From the NCBI RefSeq assembly GCF_040183065.1, contig NC_091121.1:41190787-41254786 (forward strand): a DNA stretch of 64,000 nucleotides, given 5' to 3'. The DNA comes from Periplaneta americana (taxonomy: Eukaryota; Arthropoda; Insecta; Blattodea; Blattidae). Made by a program: the position numbers and the translations under genes. Of the stretch, positions 10,357 to 50,237 are shown in pieces. The notes beneath the pieces are model-generated. The model ran no database searches. It saw only the letters and a list, made by a program, of their open reading frames with translations, and had not been told where the DNA came from. Positions within the stretch are counted from its first letter, which is position 1. The number at the start of each line of letters is the position of its first letter.

Positions 10357-11499
10357 AAAAGTTGTGTAATCAAGTTGTATTTTATTATTCTTATACTTAG
10401 CTCAAATTTTCTTTAGCAAAGCATTTGTTATTGCTATGCATAAACTAACAATACTCACGTTTTAATTTGTTAAATCTGGCGTGTTTTAACTTCGCGTATA
10501 GGTTAATCAGTATGCCTACTGTTATTCGAATTAGAAGTATGTTATCTGTGATAACAGAACAGTTCTAGTGCTGTGGGACACAAACAAGGAGGGTTCCCCA
10601 CCTGACTGCCCTCAAATTTAAATTCCTAGTGCCGCTACTATTTCGTACTTGTTAAAAATGGAAATGGGCGTAATTTGTACCAAAGAATCTGAACTGTGAG
10701 CATTGTCGTTTACTCAACCAGTTAGGCTAATTATAAGATTGATAAATGAAGGAAAGAGTTTTGAATTCATTAATCACCTGTCTGTAACACCTGAACAAAT
10801 TGTGACTTGTATTTCATTGTGATGTATAGCCTATTTTTCTTCACCTTCAGAAGGTCAAAGTAAAGGAAAAGTGTTCCTGAAACTGTTTCTTGTTTCATCT
10901 TTAGGAGGAATGTCATGCCTTCCTAGAAGAAAATTTATAGCTGTGATATTACCAGTATTGCAATTTTTGTCCACTCTTAATTTCGACGAATAGATTGGCA
11001 ATATGAACTATGTACTCTTCAAGATATTTAGCCTGCAAAGATTTAAATAAAAACGGGTTTAATCACAACTACACTTTCTATTGTTACTATGGCCGAACCA
11101 ATTTTGGGTTCTTTCTTCGGAAATGTTATTATCGAACTTAATTCCTTTATTGCTAAATTGAATTCCTAATATAAATTTTGTCAATTATTTTTTGGCGTCT
11201 CAGCATACATAATAATGTGTTTCTTCGCTTAGGTCTAAATTTCAGCGTTACTAATGCGGGAAAAGTTGTTTTTTTTTGGGGGGGGGGGCTTTTGGCGTGT
11301 TGTCTTCTGCCTATACTCGTTAGATGCTGCTGCTGCAGTTCCCGCAAAATGGAAAGGCACCTTTTTAAAAGGATCTCGAAATTTCCTGATTTAATTAATT
11401 TATATTTTAGTTCTCACTTTATTGTATTCTGGGATTGTTGTTGCAGTGACTTAGACATATATATACATTAGTGATTCAAAATACTCCAAGAGATGACTG
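10357..11499. other. No gene recognised; one T-run/G-run junction
   Basis: Nothing is supportable except a homopolymer pair (T run followed by a G run of about 11) near 11268-11290. No frame has recognisable motifs. Confidence 0.35.
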
Positions 11500-12172
11500 T
11501 AGGAAGGGTAAATCCCTTTTTTTTCCTCCGGCCTCCAACTACCACTCTATATACATTTCTGGATTCATCCATAAGTGCTACATGCCCTGCCCATCTCAAA
11601 CATCTGGATTTAATGTTTCTAATTTTCAGGTAAAGAATACACTGTGTGCAGTCCTGCATTGTGTAACTTTCTCCATTCTCCTGTAACTTCATCCTGTTTA
11701 GCCCCAAATATTTTCCTAAGCACCTTATTCTCATACACTCTTAGCCTCTGTTTCTCTCTCAAAGTGAGAGTTCAAGTTTCACAACCATACAGAACAACCG
11801 GTAATATAACTTTTATAAATTCTAACTTTCAATTTTTTTTAGAGCAAACTGGATGACAAAAGCTTCTCAGTTGAATAATAACAGGCATTTCCTGTATTTA
11901 TTCTGCGTTTAATTTCTTCTCGATTGTCATTTATATTTGTTACTGTTATTCCAAGATATTTGAATTTTTCCACCTTTTCGAATGATAAATTTCCAATTGT
12001 TATATTTTCATTTTGTACTATGTTCTGGTCACGAGACATAATCATATACTTTGTCTTTTCGGGATTTACTTCCACTCCTATATCATTACTTGCTTCAAGT
12101 AAAATTCCCGTGTTTTGCCAAATCGTGTGTGGATTTTCTCCTAACATATTCACGTCATCCGCATAAACCTGT
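11500..12172 (-). pseudogene. LINE reverse transcriptase fragment, same family as 55087-56204
   Basis: Reading leftwards from 12170, the frame contains the catalytic YADDVN box, a [16 protein letters not shown] motif and a KFKYLGITVTNINDNREEIK thumb-side motif. After a frame change comes an NIKSRCLRWAGHVALMDESR-like C-terminal stretch. The same ordered motifs occur in the better preserved copy near 55 kb. Frameshifts and a truncated 5' part show it is dead. Confidence 0.85.
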
Positions 12173-12572
12173 GTATGAATATTACAACCATATGAAAAAC
12201 TGAATTTGAGAAAAATTTGACTTGTGAGGTTTCTGCAATTCACGATTAAAATATTATCGAGAGATAAACAAACGCAGATGAGTTGTAAGGATTAAAATAA
12301 ATCCTCAATTCAGCCAATGTCAGAAGTAACAGCGAGAAAGTTAAAGAAACCCAAAACATGTGACATGAATAAAGGCGCCGCGTAAAATAATAGAGACTGA
12401 TTGAATTTCAATTGATCTGGATTGGTTGAATGAAAGTGAAAATGACCAGTACTCTCAAATAAGTAGGTAGCAAAAGTAGTGCGCACAGCTGACAGAGGAG
12501 GAGGATTAAGATGAATCAGTGACAAACGCAATGTTCGTGAATGAATTTATACTTCCATACCCATGTTATATA
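12173..12572. other. No gene recognised
   Basis: This is unclassified sequence between a LINE fragment and a TIR transposon. Confidence 0.35.
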
Positions 12573-13361
12573 CAGGATGTTTAAAAAATAGAGGGCATAA
12601 TTTCAGGTATGTATTCCCCATATCTAGATAATACAAAAAGTTCATTACAACATGTGTCCGGAAATGCTTGGTTCCCGAGTTATGCATGGCCTTCAAAACA
12701 GTGATATTCATCAGAATGTTTTTCTTCCCGCAGGCAGTTGCCTTTACAGCAGATGTCCAAAATGTCCACCTCCTGCTTGAATACAGGCTTCACATCGATG
12801 TCCCATGGACTTGCGAACACGATCCCAAATTGCAGGAGTATTGCGTATTTCCTCACAACCTGCCACAATTCGATTCCGAAGGGATTCCATGCCAAACACT
12901 GGAGACGAATACACCAAAATGGCCCCACAAGTAGAAATCGATAGGGTTGAAATCAGGTGAGTATGGAGGCCAAGCAATTGGACCACCTCTACCTATCCAT
13001 CGATCAGGGTACCTCTCCTGGTACAAACGACGAGCCAGCGCAGCATTGCCGTCCGCCTTACCGTACATGAAGTTCACTTCTGTCAGCTTCTGATTTGAGT
13101 ACATGTCGCACAGTACAACGCCAAACACAACACTCAATGTACCCTTTTCCTCGGAATTAACTGTCAGAGTGTCCTCTGTTAATACCTGCTGTAAAGGCAA
13201 TTATCTGCAGGTAGAAAAACGTTCCGACGAATATCACTGTTTTGAAGGCCATAACTCGGAAACCAACCATTTCCGGACACATGTTGTAATGAACTTTTTG
13301 TATTGTCTACATATGGGGAATACATACCTGAAATTATGCCCTCTATTTTCGAAACACTCTG
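12573..13361 (-). mobile_element. Internally deleted DUF4817-type DNA transposon, about 180-bp TIRs
   Basis: The ends are nearly identical inverted repeats of about 180 bp. The left begins CAGGATGTTTAAAAAATAGA and the right, reversed, CAGAGTGTTTCGAAAATAGA; both continue through GGGCATAATTTCAGGTATGT. TA flanks both ends. The minus strand carries an N-terminal helix-turn-helix (SNQKLTEVNFMYGKADGNAA, LARRLYQERYPDR). This is joined directly to the end of a DDE domain (PPYSPDFNPIDFYLWGHF), then CEACIQAGGGHFGHLL in another frame. The catalytic middle is missing, as in a deletion derivative. Confidence 0.85.
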
Positions 13362-13374
13362 TATATTAGCATTA

Positions 13375-13483
13375 TTTTGTTAATGTGTATTAGTTTTAGA
13401 ACTGTTTTTAGTATTAATTTGACGTGTCCAACATCATCCTGTACGATCATTAGGACGAAATAAAATACATATACATACATACA

Positions 13484-13513
<30 letters not shown>
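13375..13513 (+). mobile_element. Retroelement 3' end with AATAAA and (CATA)n tail
   Basis: The stretch CATTAGGACGAAATAAAATA is followed by about 45 bp of ATAC repeats. A polyadenylation signal directly before a microsatellite tail is typical of LINE 3' ends. Confidence 0.55.
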
Positions 13514-13514
<1 letters not shown>

Positions 13515-14339
13515 TTCGTTCTTCTTTGGAGTTAATAAATTTGAGAAACCTCATAACTCATGAACTTCATGACCGCTGTCATACAATCATAGTGCATATC
13601 TATTTCCCGACCATGATAAATACAATATTCTTATATTTATGTTATATTCATTTAAATATATTAAATCAAATATAGTACTGTAATTTTATAAACAAGTTTG
13701 TTTGCGTTATGTATTTACTTGTCACTCGGATACAAGATATAATCGGACATCACAGATGTGTTCAATGACATCTGCTGGCAACTATTTGCCCATTTCTGAG
13801 GGTTTATTGTATATAAATTGGACTTTAAACTTTCCGTTATATAAATGTTGCTTCCATCTAAATGTGTATTCATATTAAAAAAAAAATACAATAAAAACTA
13901 CCGGTATTGAAAGTAGTACCTTAAGATTAATAGCGTGCAATGTCTGCAGTAAAACTAGTTCGCTTCGTCTGAAACAATAACCGCAGGCATGTTACATTTT
14001 TGTTGTGTTACTGACACTTCTCTGAGAAGAGAAGTACTGTATAGCCTATAATGTGAATTAAGGCGCCCGTCATTTAGAAGTCTGGAAGTGTACTAGGGGG
14101 AAAGAGTTTCATAGTCTCTAAAGCTGAATTTAGTTAAGTTATATTAAGAGGGGTGATAAATGTAGGATTAGAAATGTAACGTTTAGCAATGTAATAAAAA
14201 CTGTGTAATGAAATTGTACCGATTTTTGTCTGCCGTAGTTCGAAGTCCCATTGGTGTTCCTGTCGCTTTACGTACGCTCAAGGCTATTCCCTGCCACATT
14301 ACAAGGAACCTGATTTTTTGCTCTCGCTATATTAAACGG
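13514..14339. other. Upstream flank of the candidate Gale promoter; no gene recognised
   Basis: This is AT-rich sequence without recognisable coding or bounded repeats. Confidence 0.35.
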
Positions 14340-14480
14340 AAATGCAACATGGCAACATCGCCCGGTGATGTGCTGGAGTGGGAACCATAAAGCTAGCAAG
14401 AAGACACGGCGCCTCTTCGCAGGATTCTCCAGTGCCTCTCCAGCTCTTGGATAGAGAGGACGGACGTCGCAACACGGACG
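14325..14480 (+). promoter_or_regulatory. Candidate promoter and 5' UTR exon of Gale
   Basis: A short segment is much richer in CpG than its surroundings (ACACGGCGCCTCTTCGCAGG, GACGGACGTCGCAACACGGA) and has a TATA-like CTATATTAAAC near 14328-14338. It ends in a strong donor, GACG|GTGAGTTT, at 14480/14481. The next acceptor able to use it is 18256/18257, eight bases upstream of the Gale ATG. Assignment to Gale is inference from position; no transcript evidence is available. Confidence 0.35.
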
Positions 14481-15917
14481 GTGAGTTTTATATCACGTCG
14501 TAAGTCATACGAAAGAGAAAGGACAAATTGTGGGTGTGAAGGCTGGAGGAAAGACTGTGGCTTGTTTTCAGTAAAGTGAACTCATGCAGTGTATGACATT
14601 TGCAGATTGTACTGTAGTGACTGCATTTTGCTGTCATCGTGAATCGAACAGTACGTCATAATACGCCGAGAAAGTGTCCTTCGTTACGTAAAGATACTAC
14701 ATGAGTAATTAGTGATTAATAAACGTCCTTCATCGCTTCATTTTCAATATTAGCACAGGAGACTAAACAGAAACATCAGATCATCAATTACGAAAGCGCT
14801 GGCTGGCACTGCGTCATCCCCTAGTTGCCAAACGTGGGGGAATTGCGTAAAAAATAAATTTCGTGTTGCGCATGGAAATTGGTCGTGCAGTCACGTTACG
14901 GAGATATGAATGACGGGCGTAGAGACGACCTCCTTTTTTTATTACAGCAATTGCCTAATGAAATGCTTTCATTTTCGCAAATGTCTTTTACAGTCCGTTA
15001 AATTGATACCTTAAAGTGTGCAATTTTAAGAACGACAGTCTGCATAAATAACCGGAGGACGTGTCCAGTTCCCGTGTTCTTCACTATTGACTACCTAATA
15101 AATTACGAATCTCGCCTGCGGGCATTTGGATATCGGCCTATGAAACAGTCAAGGTCATTCCTCCGAAGCCAAGGGCAGTGCCCCCAATTACCCGTCTGCC
15201 ACATAACAATGTTGACATAGTCATTTTGAATTCTTTTAAGCCAGTAATGATTTCGCTACACTTAATGTTATTTGTGCCTAATTTTGTAATTACTGAGTAA
15301 CTTGTGTTGCAAATAATTTTGTTAATAGAATAATATTTATTGCATGTTACTGCTCATAGATGTAAGTTAGATATATATTGAGTTATCAATAATTCGTTAA
15401 TAATCATTTTCATTCTTCAGTCACTGTTTTTACATTTATCATTTTAATGTTTTGCGAAGTTCTTTTGTTTCAGTACATTTCATGATATTAGATTAAGTAA
15501 TCAGCCTTCCTGTGTTTAAAGGAACAGGTTCGCATTTGAATATTTTGTCCCATACATTTTAAACGGCCAAAAAACAATGCGTAGGCCGTGTTTGTTCCTT
15601 GTTTTATTATGATCCATAAATAACTTATCATGTTTTAGAAATTAAATAATAGTTGAGTCAATAAATAGCCTAAAGGCTATTAAAGGTTCTATAGCTATTT
15701 TTAGACATCATTCGTATAGCCAGATATAATGTTTTATTTCAGTGGTTTTAACATTTTTGTTATATATTTATGCATAATGCTTTATTGTTTTGTAATTGCT
15801 ACTTTATTTTTGCTCAGGTTAACATATTCATTTTATTAATTTCCTTCTTTTTTTACACCTTTTGTTCATTATTCTGTGTCTTCATGGCAACTTCTCCTTG
15901 TAGAAGAAGAAGAATAA
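14481..15917. other. Putative Gale intron 1, unique-looking part
   Basis: No repeat boundary or open frame is recognised here. Confidence 0.35.

Positions 15918-15955
<38 letters not shown>
15918..15955. repeat. (TAA)n microsatellite
   Basis: About 38 bp of TAA repeats. Confidence 0.9.
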
Positions 15956-15956
<1 letters not shown>

Positions 15957-15999
15957 TGTAATCAACCATAATGATTGATCTTATCACAATGCGCTATCT

Positions 16000-16266
16000 T
16001 TAAGGGAATTTATTGAGCTTTCCAATTCCAGTGCACATTTGGTCCTCTTGTGCACAGTCCTTCAGATCTCTTTTATAGATAAAACTTTTCTGGATTCAGT
16101 TGTTTGGAGCAGTCAGACATAATGAGCCCCAAAAAGTAGGCGACCCTCTGGTTATACTTATTTGCCCTGATGAGGGAACCTGTATGTAGTTCCGAAACGG
16201 AAATGTCGAGTTTCAGGATATGGTGGATTACCCAAAAGTCTATTTCTGAGTGTTATTTTTATTTTC

Positions 16267-16312
<46 letters not shown>
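16000..16312 (+). mobile_element. Retroelement 3' end with 43-nt poly(A) and hammerhead-like core
   Basis: The segment ends in an uninterrupted run of 43 A (16270-16312), the mark of a recent retroposition. At 16166-16200 it carries CTGATGA, a 5-bp helix GGAAC/GTTCC with one extra G, then GAAAC and a TGTC. This is the hammerhead core order with a very short possible stem III. I could not pair stem I. The element's family is unknown and its 5' end is not defined. Confidence 0.5.
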
Positions 16313-16316
<4 letters not shown>

Positions 16317-16370
16317 GGGCTTTTCTCCCCCAAACAAACAATTTTAATGATGCCTCTGCTATAACTCCCT

Positions 16371-16387
16371 TAATAATAATAATAATA

Positions 16388-16425
<38 letters not shown>
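16371..16425. repeat. Palindromic (AAT)n/(ATT)n repeat
   Basis: A TAA-repeat run switches to TTA repeats at about 16390, producing a self-complementary tract. Confidence 0.9.
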
Positions 16426-16426
<1 letters not shown>

Positions 16427-16428
<2 letters not shown>

Positions 16429-17221
16429 AATAATAAAAGTAAGTTAAACTATACTCAAGAATTTGAAGAGGACAATCTGAAGTAATGTAGCCTACACAGA
16501 GTTAAATACATCTAAATAAAAAGTGCATTATTATGATTTTATTATGTAAATAAAGGAATAGTGCAGTGTGAAATGGATAGATAACATCAATTTTAAAATT
16601 GGCTATATAAAGAGTTCTCTTTATAGTGGTCATACCAATAAATGCGTGGAGAAAATAATCGTAATTATTAACATTATAAAACTTCTCTACATGACTGTGC
16701 TTTCAAACTGAACCAATTTTATCATGAACTACATAATTATTCTACAATAAAACGTAACCGGTATTAAACAGTAGTCCTACTCTTCTTTCCACACCACTCA
16801 TTCGATGGATTGCGTACTATAACAGTACATTAATAATTATGTAGCAATAGTCTGCAATTTACACTCTTAGCACATTACGTTCCTCTCTTGGGAAGAAGAT
16901 TAAAATTAAATTAATTTCACTTAACGATCCCTTGGTATTACTGTACTTCTATTCTGCACGAAATCGTTGCTTCTTTGTCATTGTTACCTGCATCTCATGA
17001 TTGCTCTTACTCTGTACAGTTCTTCCAGATTGTAAGTACGGTATTCATTCATTCATTCATTCATTCATTTTATTCCATAGATCTTACATGAGCAACGAAG
17101 CTTTAAGATGTGGAAGAAGTCAAAATTGTACAATATTACAATTACAATTTTTACAAATTTTTATAGTTTTACAATTTAGTAATTTTCTACAATTTTTACA
17201 ATTTTGTGCAATTTTTTACAA
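16427..17221. other. Putative Gale intron 1, no gene recognised
   Basis: It holds only a short (ATTC)n run at about 17045-17070 and a run of imperfect TACAATTTT repeats at about 17125-17220. Confidence 0.4.
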
Positions 17222-17340
17222 TATTTTGGCGAGATGTAGTGAGATGAGGTGAGATCCGAGGATTCGCCAAAATATTACCCGGCATTTGCCTTTTGGTTTG
17301 GGGAAAACCTCGGAAAAACCCAACCAGGTAATCAAATCAA
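17222..17340 (-). mobile_element. SINE family 3 fragment
   Basis: The core GGCATTTGCCTTTTGGTTTG followed by GGAAAACCTCGGAAAAACCC matches the bodies of the SINEs at 7553-7800 and 63.3-63.9 kb. The tRNA-like head is absent. Confidence 0.6.
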
Positions 17341-17869
17341 AGGGGGGTAATCTAATCAGAGGGGTATACATTTGTTGACTTTGAAGTATACGTATTACAC
17401 ATTGGAAAGGAATGTTCTGAAGCACTATCAACAAATTTTATTCTCACAAATCAACTTATTTGAACAGCCTTTCTGAAACTAACATTTTTCCCAATGAATG
17501 CCGTCTTCTAAATTAGTGCTTCAATAGCTTTTCATTCTCATATTCTCTTTTCACCTTTTTCGAAACTAATTCACCCACCATTCATCAGTAACAAAAATTA
17601 AACTCAAAATTAAATCTTAATACACTTAAGTTAATTCTTATTATTTTTCTTCGAGCATTGGTAGTCTGTTGGAGCTGCAATTGTTCAAGCTATTTTTTCT
17701 TTGGTCATCTCATTTCTCCATCCTTTTAGTCTGTAATTAAAAATCTGATGTGAGGTTTTTCGGTATTTACACTGTCAGCTCTGAGCTTCATTATCAGGAA
17801 AGGCAGGGACATGGGGACACTTAATTTATTGGCTCCATTACTAAGAGCTATTTCCTAAGACAAAGTTCG

Positions 17870-18135
17870 GATGAAGTAAAAGACAAATCCTGGCAAATTT
17901 TATTGATTAATCCCAAGATAATCCCTCAAAAGCCACGTAAATCTGCTGTTTTGATGTTCAGGTTGATAACCATCTGCACAGGATAGGAATTTCCCATAAA
18001 TCCGCCTGTGTATTGTGTGATGTAAATGAGGAGATGAAGATGGAACACATCAAAAGATGCACATCTTTGTGTTTTAATAAATTAAACAATTTATATTTTT
18101 GTTCTATTCAATCTTTGCTCCTGAATAGGCACATA
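17870..18135 (+). pseudogene. LINE C-terminal fragment (I/Jockey-type, zinc-knuckle end)
   Basis: A broken frame reads HRIGISHKSACVLCDVNEEM, with a CxxC pattern and MEHIKRC, equivalent to the end of the LINE at 23580-25010 (HRIGIYQSPKCPLCNSNQEM). Upstream PRKSAVLMFR also matches that element's PRKSSVAAFR. Stops and frame changes are present. Confidence 0.65.
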
Positions 18136-18264
18136 AAATTGTTTTCAAAAACACAATTTCATTTCTTTTCTTTTATATTTTAGCGTTCTCTTAAAAATGC
18201 CACACATGTGATTTAATTTTGAATTTGATTTTTATATATTCTTTTTTCTGTTCCAGGTAACACC

Positions 18265-46675
<28,411 letters not shown>

Positions 46676-47248
46676 ACCAAGTTTCGATACAGTTACTGTC
46701 ATCACTTTCATTTCTAACCATTGTGCAACTTGCAGTAAAAATCAGCTTTAACGTGGTTGAAATGCCGGTATTGCAACAAGTGAGTTCTTGTCCAGCCTTA
46801 GAAAAAAGTTTTGTCGCACAGATACTTTATAAGTTGCAGAAAGGAGGCAGTGCACATGATCAGACATACAACGAAACAAAACTAATTTTATTATTTCAAC
46901 TAGTCGTTCTCTTGTGAACCAGGTCACTCATCCTCTGATCATGTGCACCGCCTCCTTTCTGGGACTTATGCAGTATCTGTATGACAAAACTTTTTTCTAA
47001 GACTATACATATATAAAAAAGAATGGACATACATCTGGAACATTTACAGTCTGTACTCCTGAAAAGTGCTACAAATTTGAAAAAGGAATGTGTTCTATAT
47101 GAAAATGTGTAAGAAAAAATTGTCTTACATTGAAAATACATCTACTGTGAACTGTCTTAAAGTCACTTTGTCATTTTGTAGCAAGTTCAGACCTCTCCTC
47201 CGAATCCTCTTTGAAGATAGATAAGTTTAGTTCCAAAGTCGAAAATAT
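46676..47248 (+). other. Probable Gale 3' UTR with an inverted repeat
   Basis: After the stop there is no further coding. Arms at 46798-46864 and 46934-47000 (67 bp, about 90% complementary, both with AGAAAGGAGGC and GTGCACATGATCAGA) can form a hairpin with a loop of about 70 nt. I see no clear AATAAA at a sensible distance, so the 3' end is not placed. Confidence 0.5.
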
Positions 47249-48056
47249 TGTAACTTTATTTTAAACAAGAATGTAACTTCTATTCAAAACAACAATAATT
47301 ACTTTCTATAATTGAATGTAAACACTTCCGTCAACAATGGGATTTCCACTCCACACAGTAACACAGTACTCGTTATTGCACTCCACAGACGACAGTGACA
47401 ATTTACTTGGATTATTGAGAACAACAATGAACTGTTAATCTTAACTAATGTTCATAAAGCACTATTTACAAAACAGAGTTGTCAGTTCTCAGTTCACAGT
47501 TCGTTTGCCTAGGCTAGTTCTTCTAGCTCAGTCACTCAAGTTCACAGTATCTCGAACCCCAGACTTTCAGAGACAGTCCACTGAACTTCGAACTCAGGTC
47601 CCCCAACTGTGGTCCACTGCACTCGAACTCCAGACTTCCGGCGACAGTCCACTGGCCTGGATGCTCACACAGCTGCGGACACACTCAAGTCGAACTCCGG
47701 TCTCGAAGCTGGCTTCACTGTTGCACAAGACTAACTGGCTTGCTGTCCAAATCTGAACTCCTCTCGGAGGCTGGCTTCCTTTCATTTGCTAGGCAATGCT
47801 TTGCTGGCCTTCTGGACGTTTCTGTTACTGGACAATTCATTTTCGAGAATAATCTGTCACGCTGCTTCTTCTCCCCCTTCCTCGCGCCGCAGTTGGCTTT
47901 CTTCCCCTCTCAACATGCACCAGCGTGCCGTCCTTCCCCTTACGTCGCGCCCCTCTAGTTTGCGTGGCTGCAGCTTCCTTCGCCACGTCGCCTATCCTTC
48001 CATGCGCACCTTGCCCTCTGTGGGAAGCGTTATCGAGTCTCGACGGGGTTGTCACA
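47249..48056. mobile_element. Solo LTR, 808 bp, 4-bp target duplication
   Basis: The segment begins TGTAACTT and ends TTGTCACA, the inverted termini of an LTR. ATAT flanks it on both sides (47245-47248 and 48057-48060). The interior has repeated phrases such as ACTCGAACTCCAGACTTCCG-like units and a GC-rich right end. No internal retroelement genes adjoin it. The orientation is undetermined. Confidence 0.7.
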
Positions 48057-48104
48057 ATATTACAAACAAAATTATTGGCTCTTGTCGACTGGTCTTGATG
48101 AGTT

Positions 48105-48235
48105 GATACCCACTTACATTTTCAGTTGGACTAGCCAGCCCGGGTTCGATTCCCGGCAGGGTCAGAAGTTTGCATGTAAAATTTCTACCTCGGGACTAGG
48201 AGATACATTACCTACTACATGGCGACAAGGGTGAA
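48105..48235 (+). mobile_element. SINE fragment with B box
   Basis: GGGTTCGATTCCCGGCAGGG is followed by a short body (GAAGTTTGCATGTAAAATTT). The 5' half is missing. Confidence 0.45.
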
Positions 48236-48280
48236 TGCTCACCATTAGTAATATACAATTCTGAGCTCGTTTGTAATATA

Positions 48281-48892
48281 CTGGGTGTTCATTTCAAAGT
48301 GTGTCATGACGTCACTGTTGTGAGTCAGCAATTTGAAGCGAGTTTCAGCTTTTATGTCAGAGAAGTTTCCTATTAATCAAGGGGTTCAATCTGAACTTGA
48401 GAACGTGTACGGTATAACTTGAACGTTGTAGCAACAGATGGCGGTCTGTGCAGTCTGTGTGCTACCATAACCTCTTTTGAACTGTGTTTTGCGCAGGCAA
48501 GTCGTACGCAGGCTATTTGTTATCATCGGTTGCGTACCGCAACATTCCATAACATAAATCAAATGCTCTGTATCCATGTTGACCGTCCAAGTTAATGTCT
48601 ACAAATACTGTACGTAAGTAATCGTCCTAATCCTCTCCCCATATCCCGACAGTAAGAAAAAAACTCACCTCAGTACGTGTTTCCAAACAGTTCACATTCC
48701 TGCCACTACCAGCGTTACCGTACGTATCGGTAAGTTCTCTTCTGAATGAACGCCGTACTTGGTAGGCAACTTCTCTAGCACATAGGTAATATACCTCTGC
48801 GAAAGTGTAGGAAGACTGAATTCTCTAGGCTCATCGGCTAGCCATATGACGACATACAGCAAGCCATGACACACTTTGAACTGAACACCCAG
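48281..48892. mobile_element. 612-bp TIR element, copy 2
   Basis: It is alignable end to end with 25330-25936, has the same terminal CTGGGTGTTC inverted repeats, and is likewise flanked by TATA on both sides. Confidence 0.9.
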
Positions 48893-48994
48893 TATATGTA
48901 TGTATAATTTTACAGTTATTTAAAACTAAACTTTTGTCCCTTTGCTTCGACTATATTTTACTCTATGATGGTGTGTACCTACATAAATGTTGTT

Positions 48995-49085
48995 AGTTAA
49001 AGGTCTAAAGCACCAAAAACTCTTGTATATCTAAACATTAACTATACGAGGTTTTGTTAACAGATGTGCTATCATTCGAATGTAC
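48995..49085. repeat. Repeat R, uninterrupted copy
   Basis: AGCACCAAAAACTCTTGTAT, CTAAACATTAACTATACGAG and CAGATGTGCTATCATTCGA occur here in one piece and again at 53645-53672 plus 54856-54905 with a hAT element in between. Confidence 0.85.
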
Positions 49086-49209
49086 GGTACCGTACTTAGT
49101 TTTGTATTTTATCATTTGCGGAAAATATATTGTTCGTTTTCTATAACCATTGAGGATCGATATTTTGCAACCATTAAGCCTATAACCTCGATTTCAGTAG
49201 TGTTCGGAT

Positions 49210-49450
49210 TGTTGTTGTTTTCTAATGCCAGGCGTTTGACAATAAAGTCATTTGACCTCTTGCACTCCAATATTTTTCAAAGATATTATCATGACCAGCC
49301 ACTGAAGCACAGATTTTGAGGTGTTCCGAATCCATTTCTTGGTTTGAGTTGCACAATGGACAGTTAGGGGACTGATATATTCCAATTCTATGCAGGGTTA
49401 AATGGCAAGTTGTAGCCGATTTAAATGAACACCATATTTTAACGTTTTGG
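49210..49450 (-). pseudogene. 3' end of an I/Jockey-type LINE, same family as 23580-25010
   Basis: Reading leftwards, HRIGIYQSPNCPLCNSNQEM continues to SEHLKICASVAGHDNIFEKY and the stop, nearly identical to the other copy, and then ACAACAACA. Confidence 0.85.
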
Positions 49451-50225
49451 TGGCTACATCATTCACACACAACCCCCAGAATGTCTGGAGGACCACACCT
49501 GCTGTTGGTCGACGGATCCAATGGACCTAGCTGGGAGATCTTGTTGATCACCAGCCTTCCCTCCGTAAGCCACTGGAGGACGATTTTAGTGCCATAGCAG
49601 GTCAGCACTAGGAACAGAAAAGTAGAAAGAGGAGGAAGGGAAAGGAAATGAACCCCTGGCCTCGAATGCTCTAATGCTGTCGGGGTCGAAAAAAGTAAGA
49701 GTTCAGTCAGAGAACTGGATAGGAAAGGGTAAAGAGGGAATTAGGTATTGAATATTATACCAAATTCAGTCATTAACTCATCACGCTGACCAATGCTAAT
49801 TGATGAGTAGCCTCTCGCTTTAGTTCAGTTTGTAAAATTATGCTTACTAACAGCTGCACCACGGGAAGGTAGGGATGGGACATTGGGTATTTGTCCAGGT
49901 TGGTTCCTTAAGGCATTCAATGGGAAGGATTAATGGCTCTCCCCCCTGTATCCGAAAGATACCCTTTTGCAGCCAGAACCTTGTGTTCGGATTTAGGAAG
50001 TTATGGAATAACAGCAATGATATGAATGTTCTAGGTTTATCATCATGCATTATAATCCATACACACACACACATATACATATACATACGAGGGTTGTTCA
50101 ATATGGACTGATCATGATTTTTTTATCAGCATAGATTTCACGAAAGAAAGGATAGTAATTTTTCTTTTATGTTGTCATGGCACAGATTAAAAGATTGTGT
50201 TGGTAATGAGCAATTCAATTAGAAC
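49451..50225. other. Unclassified; GC-richer stretch and a lone mariner-like end
   Basis: At 49470-49690 a GC-richer segment (CCTGCTGTTGGTCGACGGAT...) looks like part of a dispersed repeat, but I cannot name it. At about 50088-50107 TACGAGGGTTGTTCAATATG resembles a single mariner terminus without a partner. Confidence 0.4.
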
Positions 50226-50237
50226 ATGCATAAGATT

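Noticed and set aside
47448..48106. Open frames of 60-106 codons on both strands
   Set aside because: They fall within the solo LTR and arise from its GC-rich, internally repetitive sequence.
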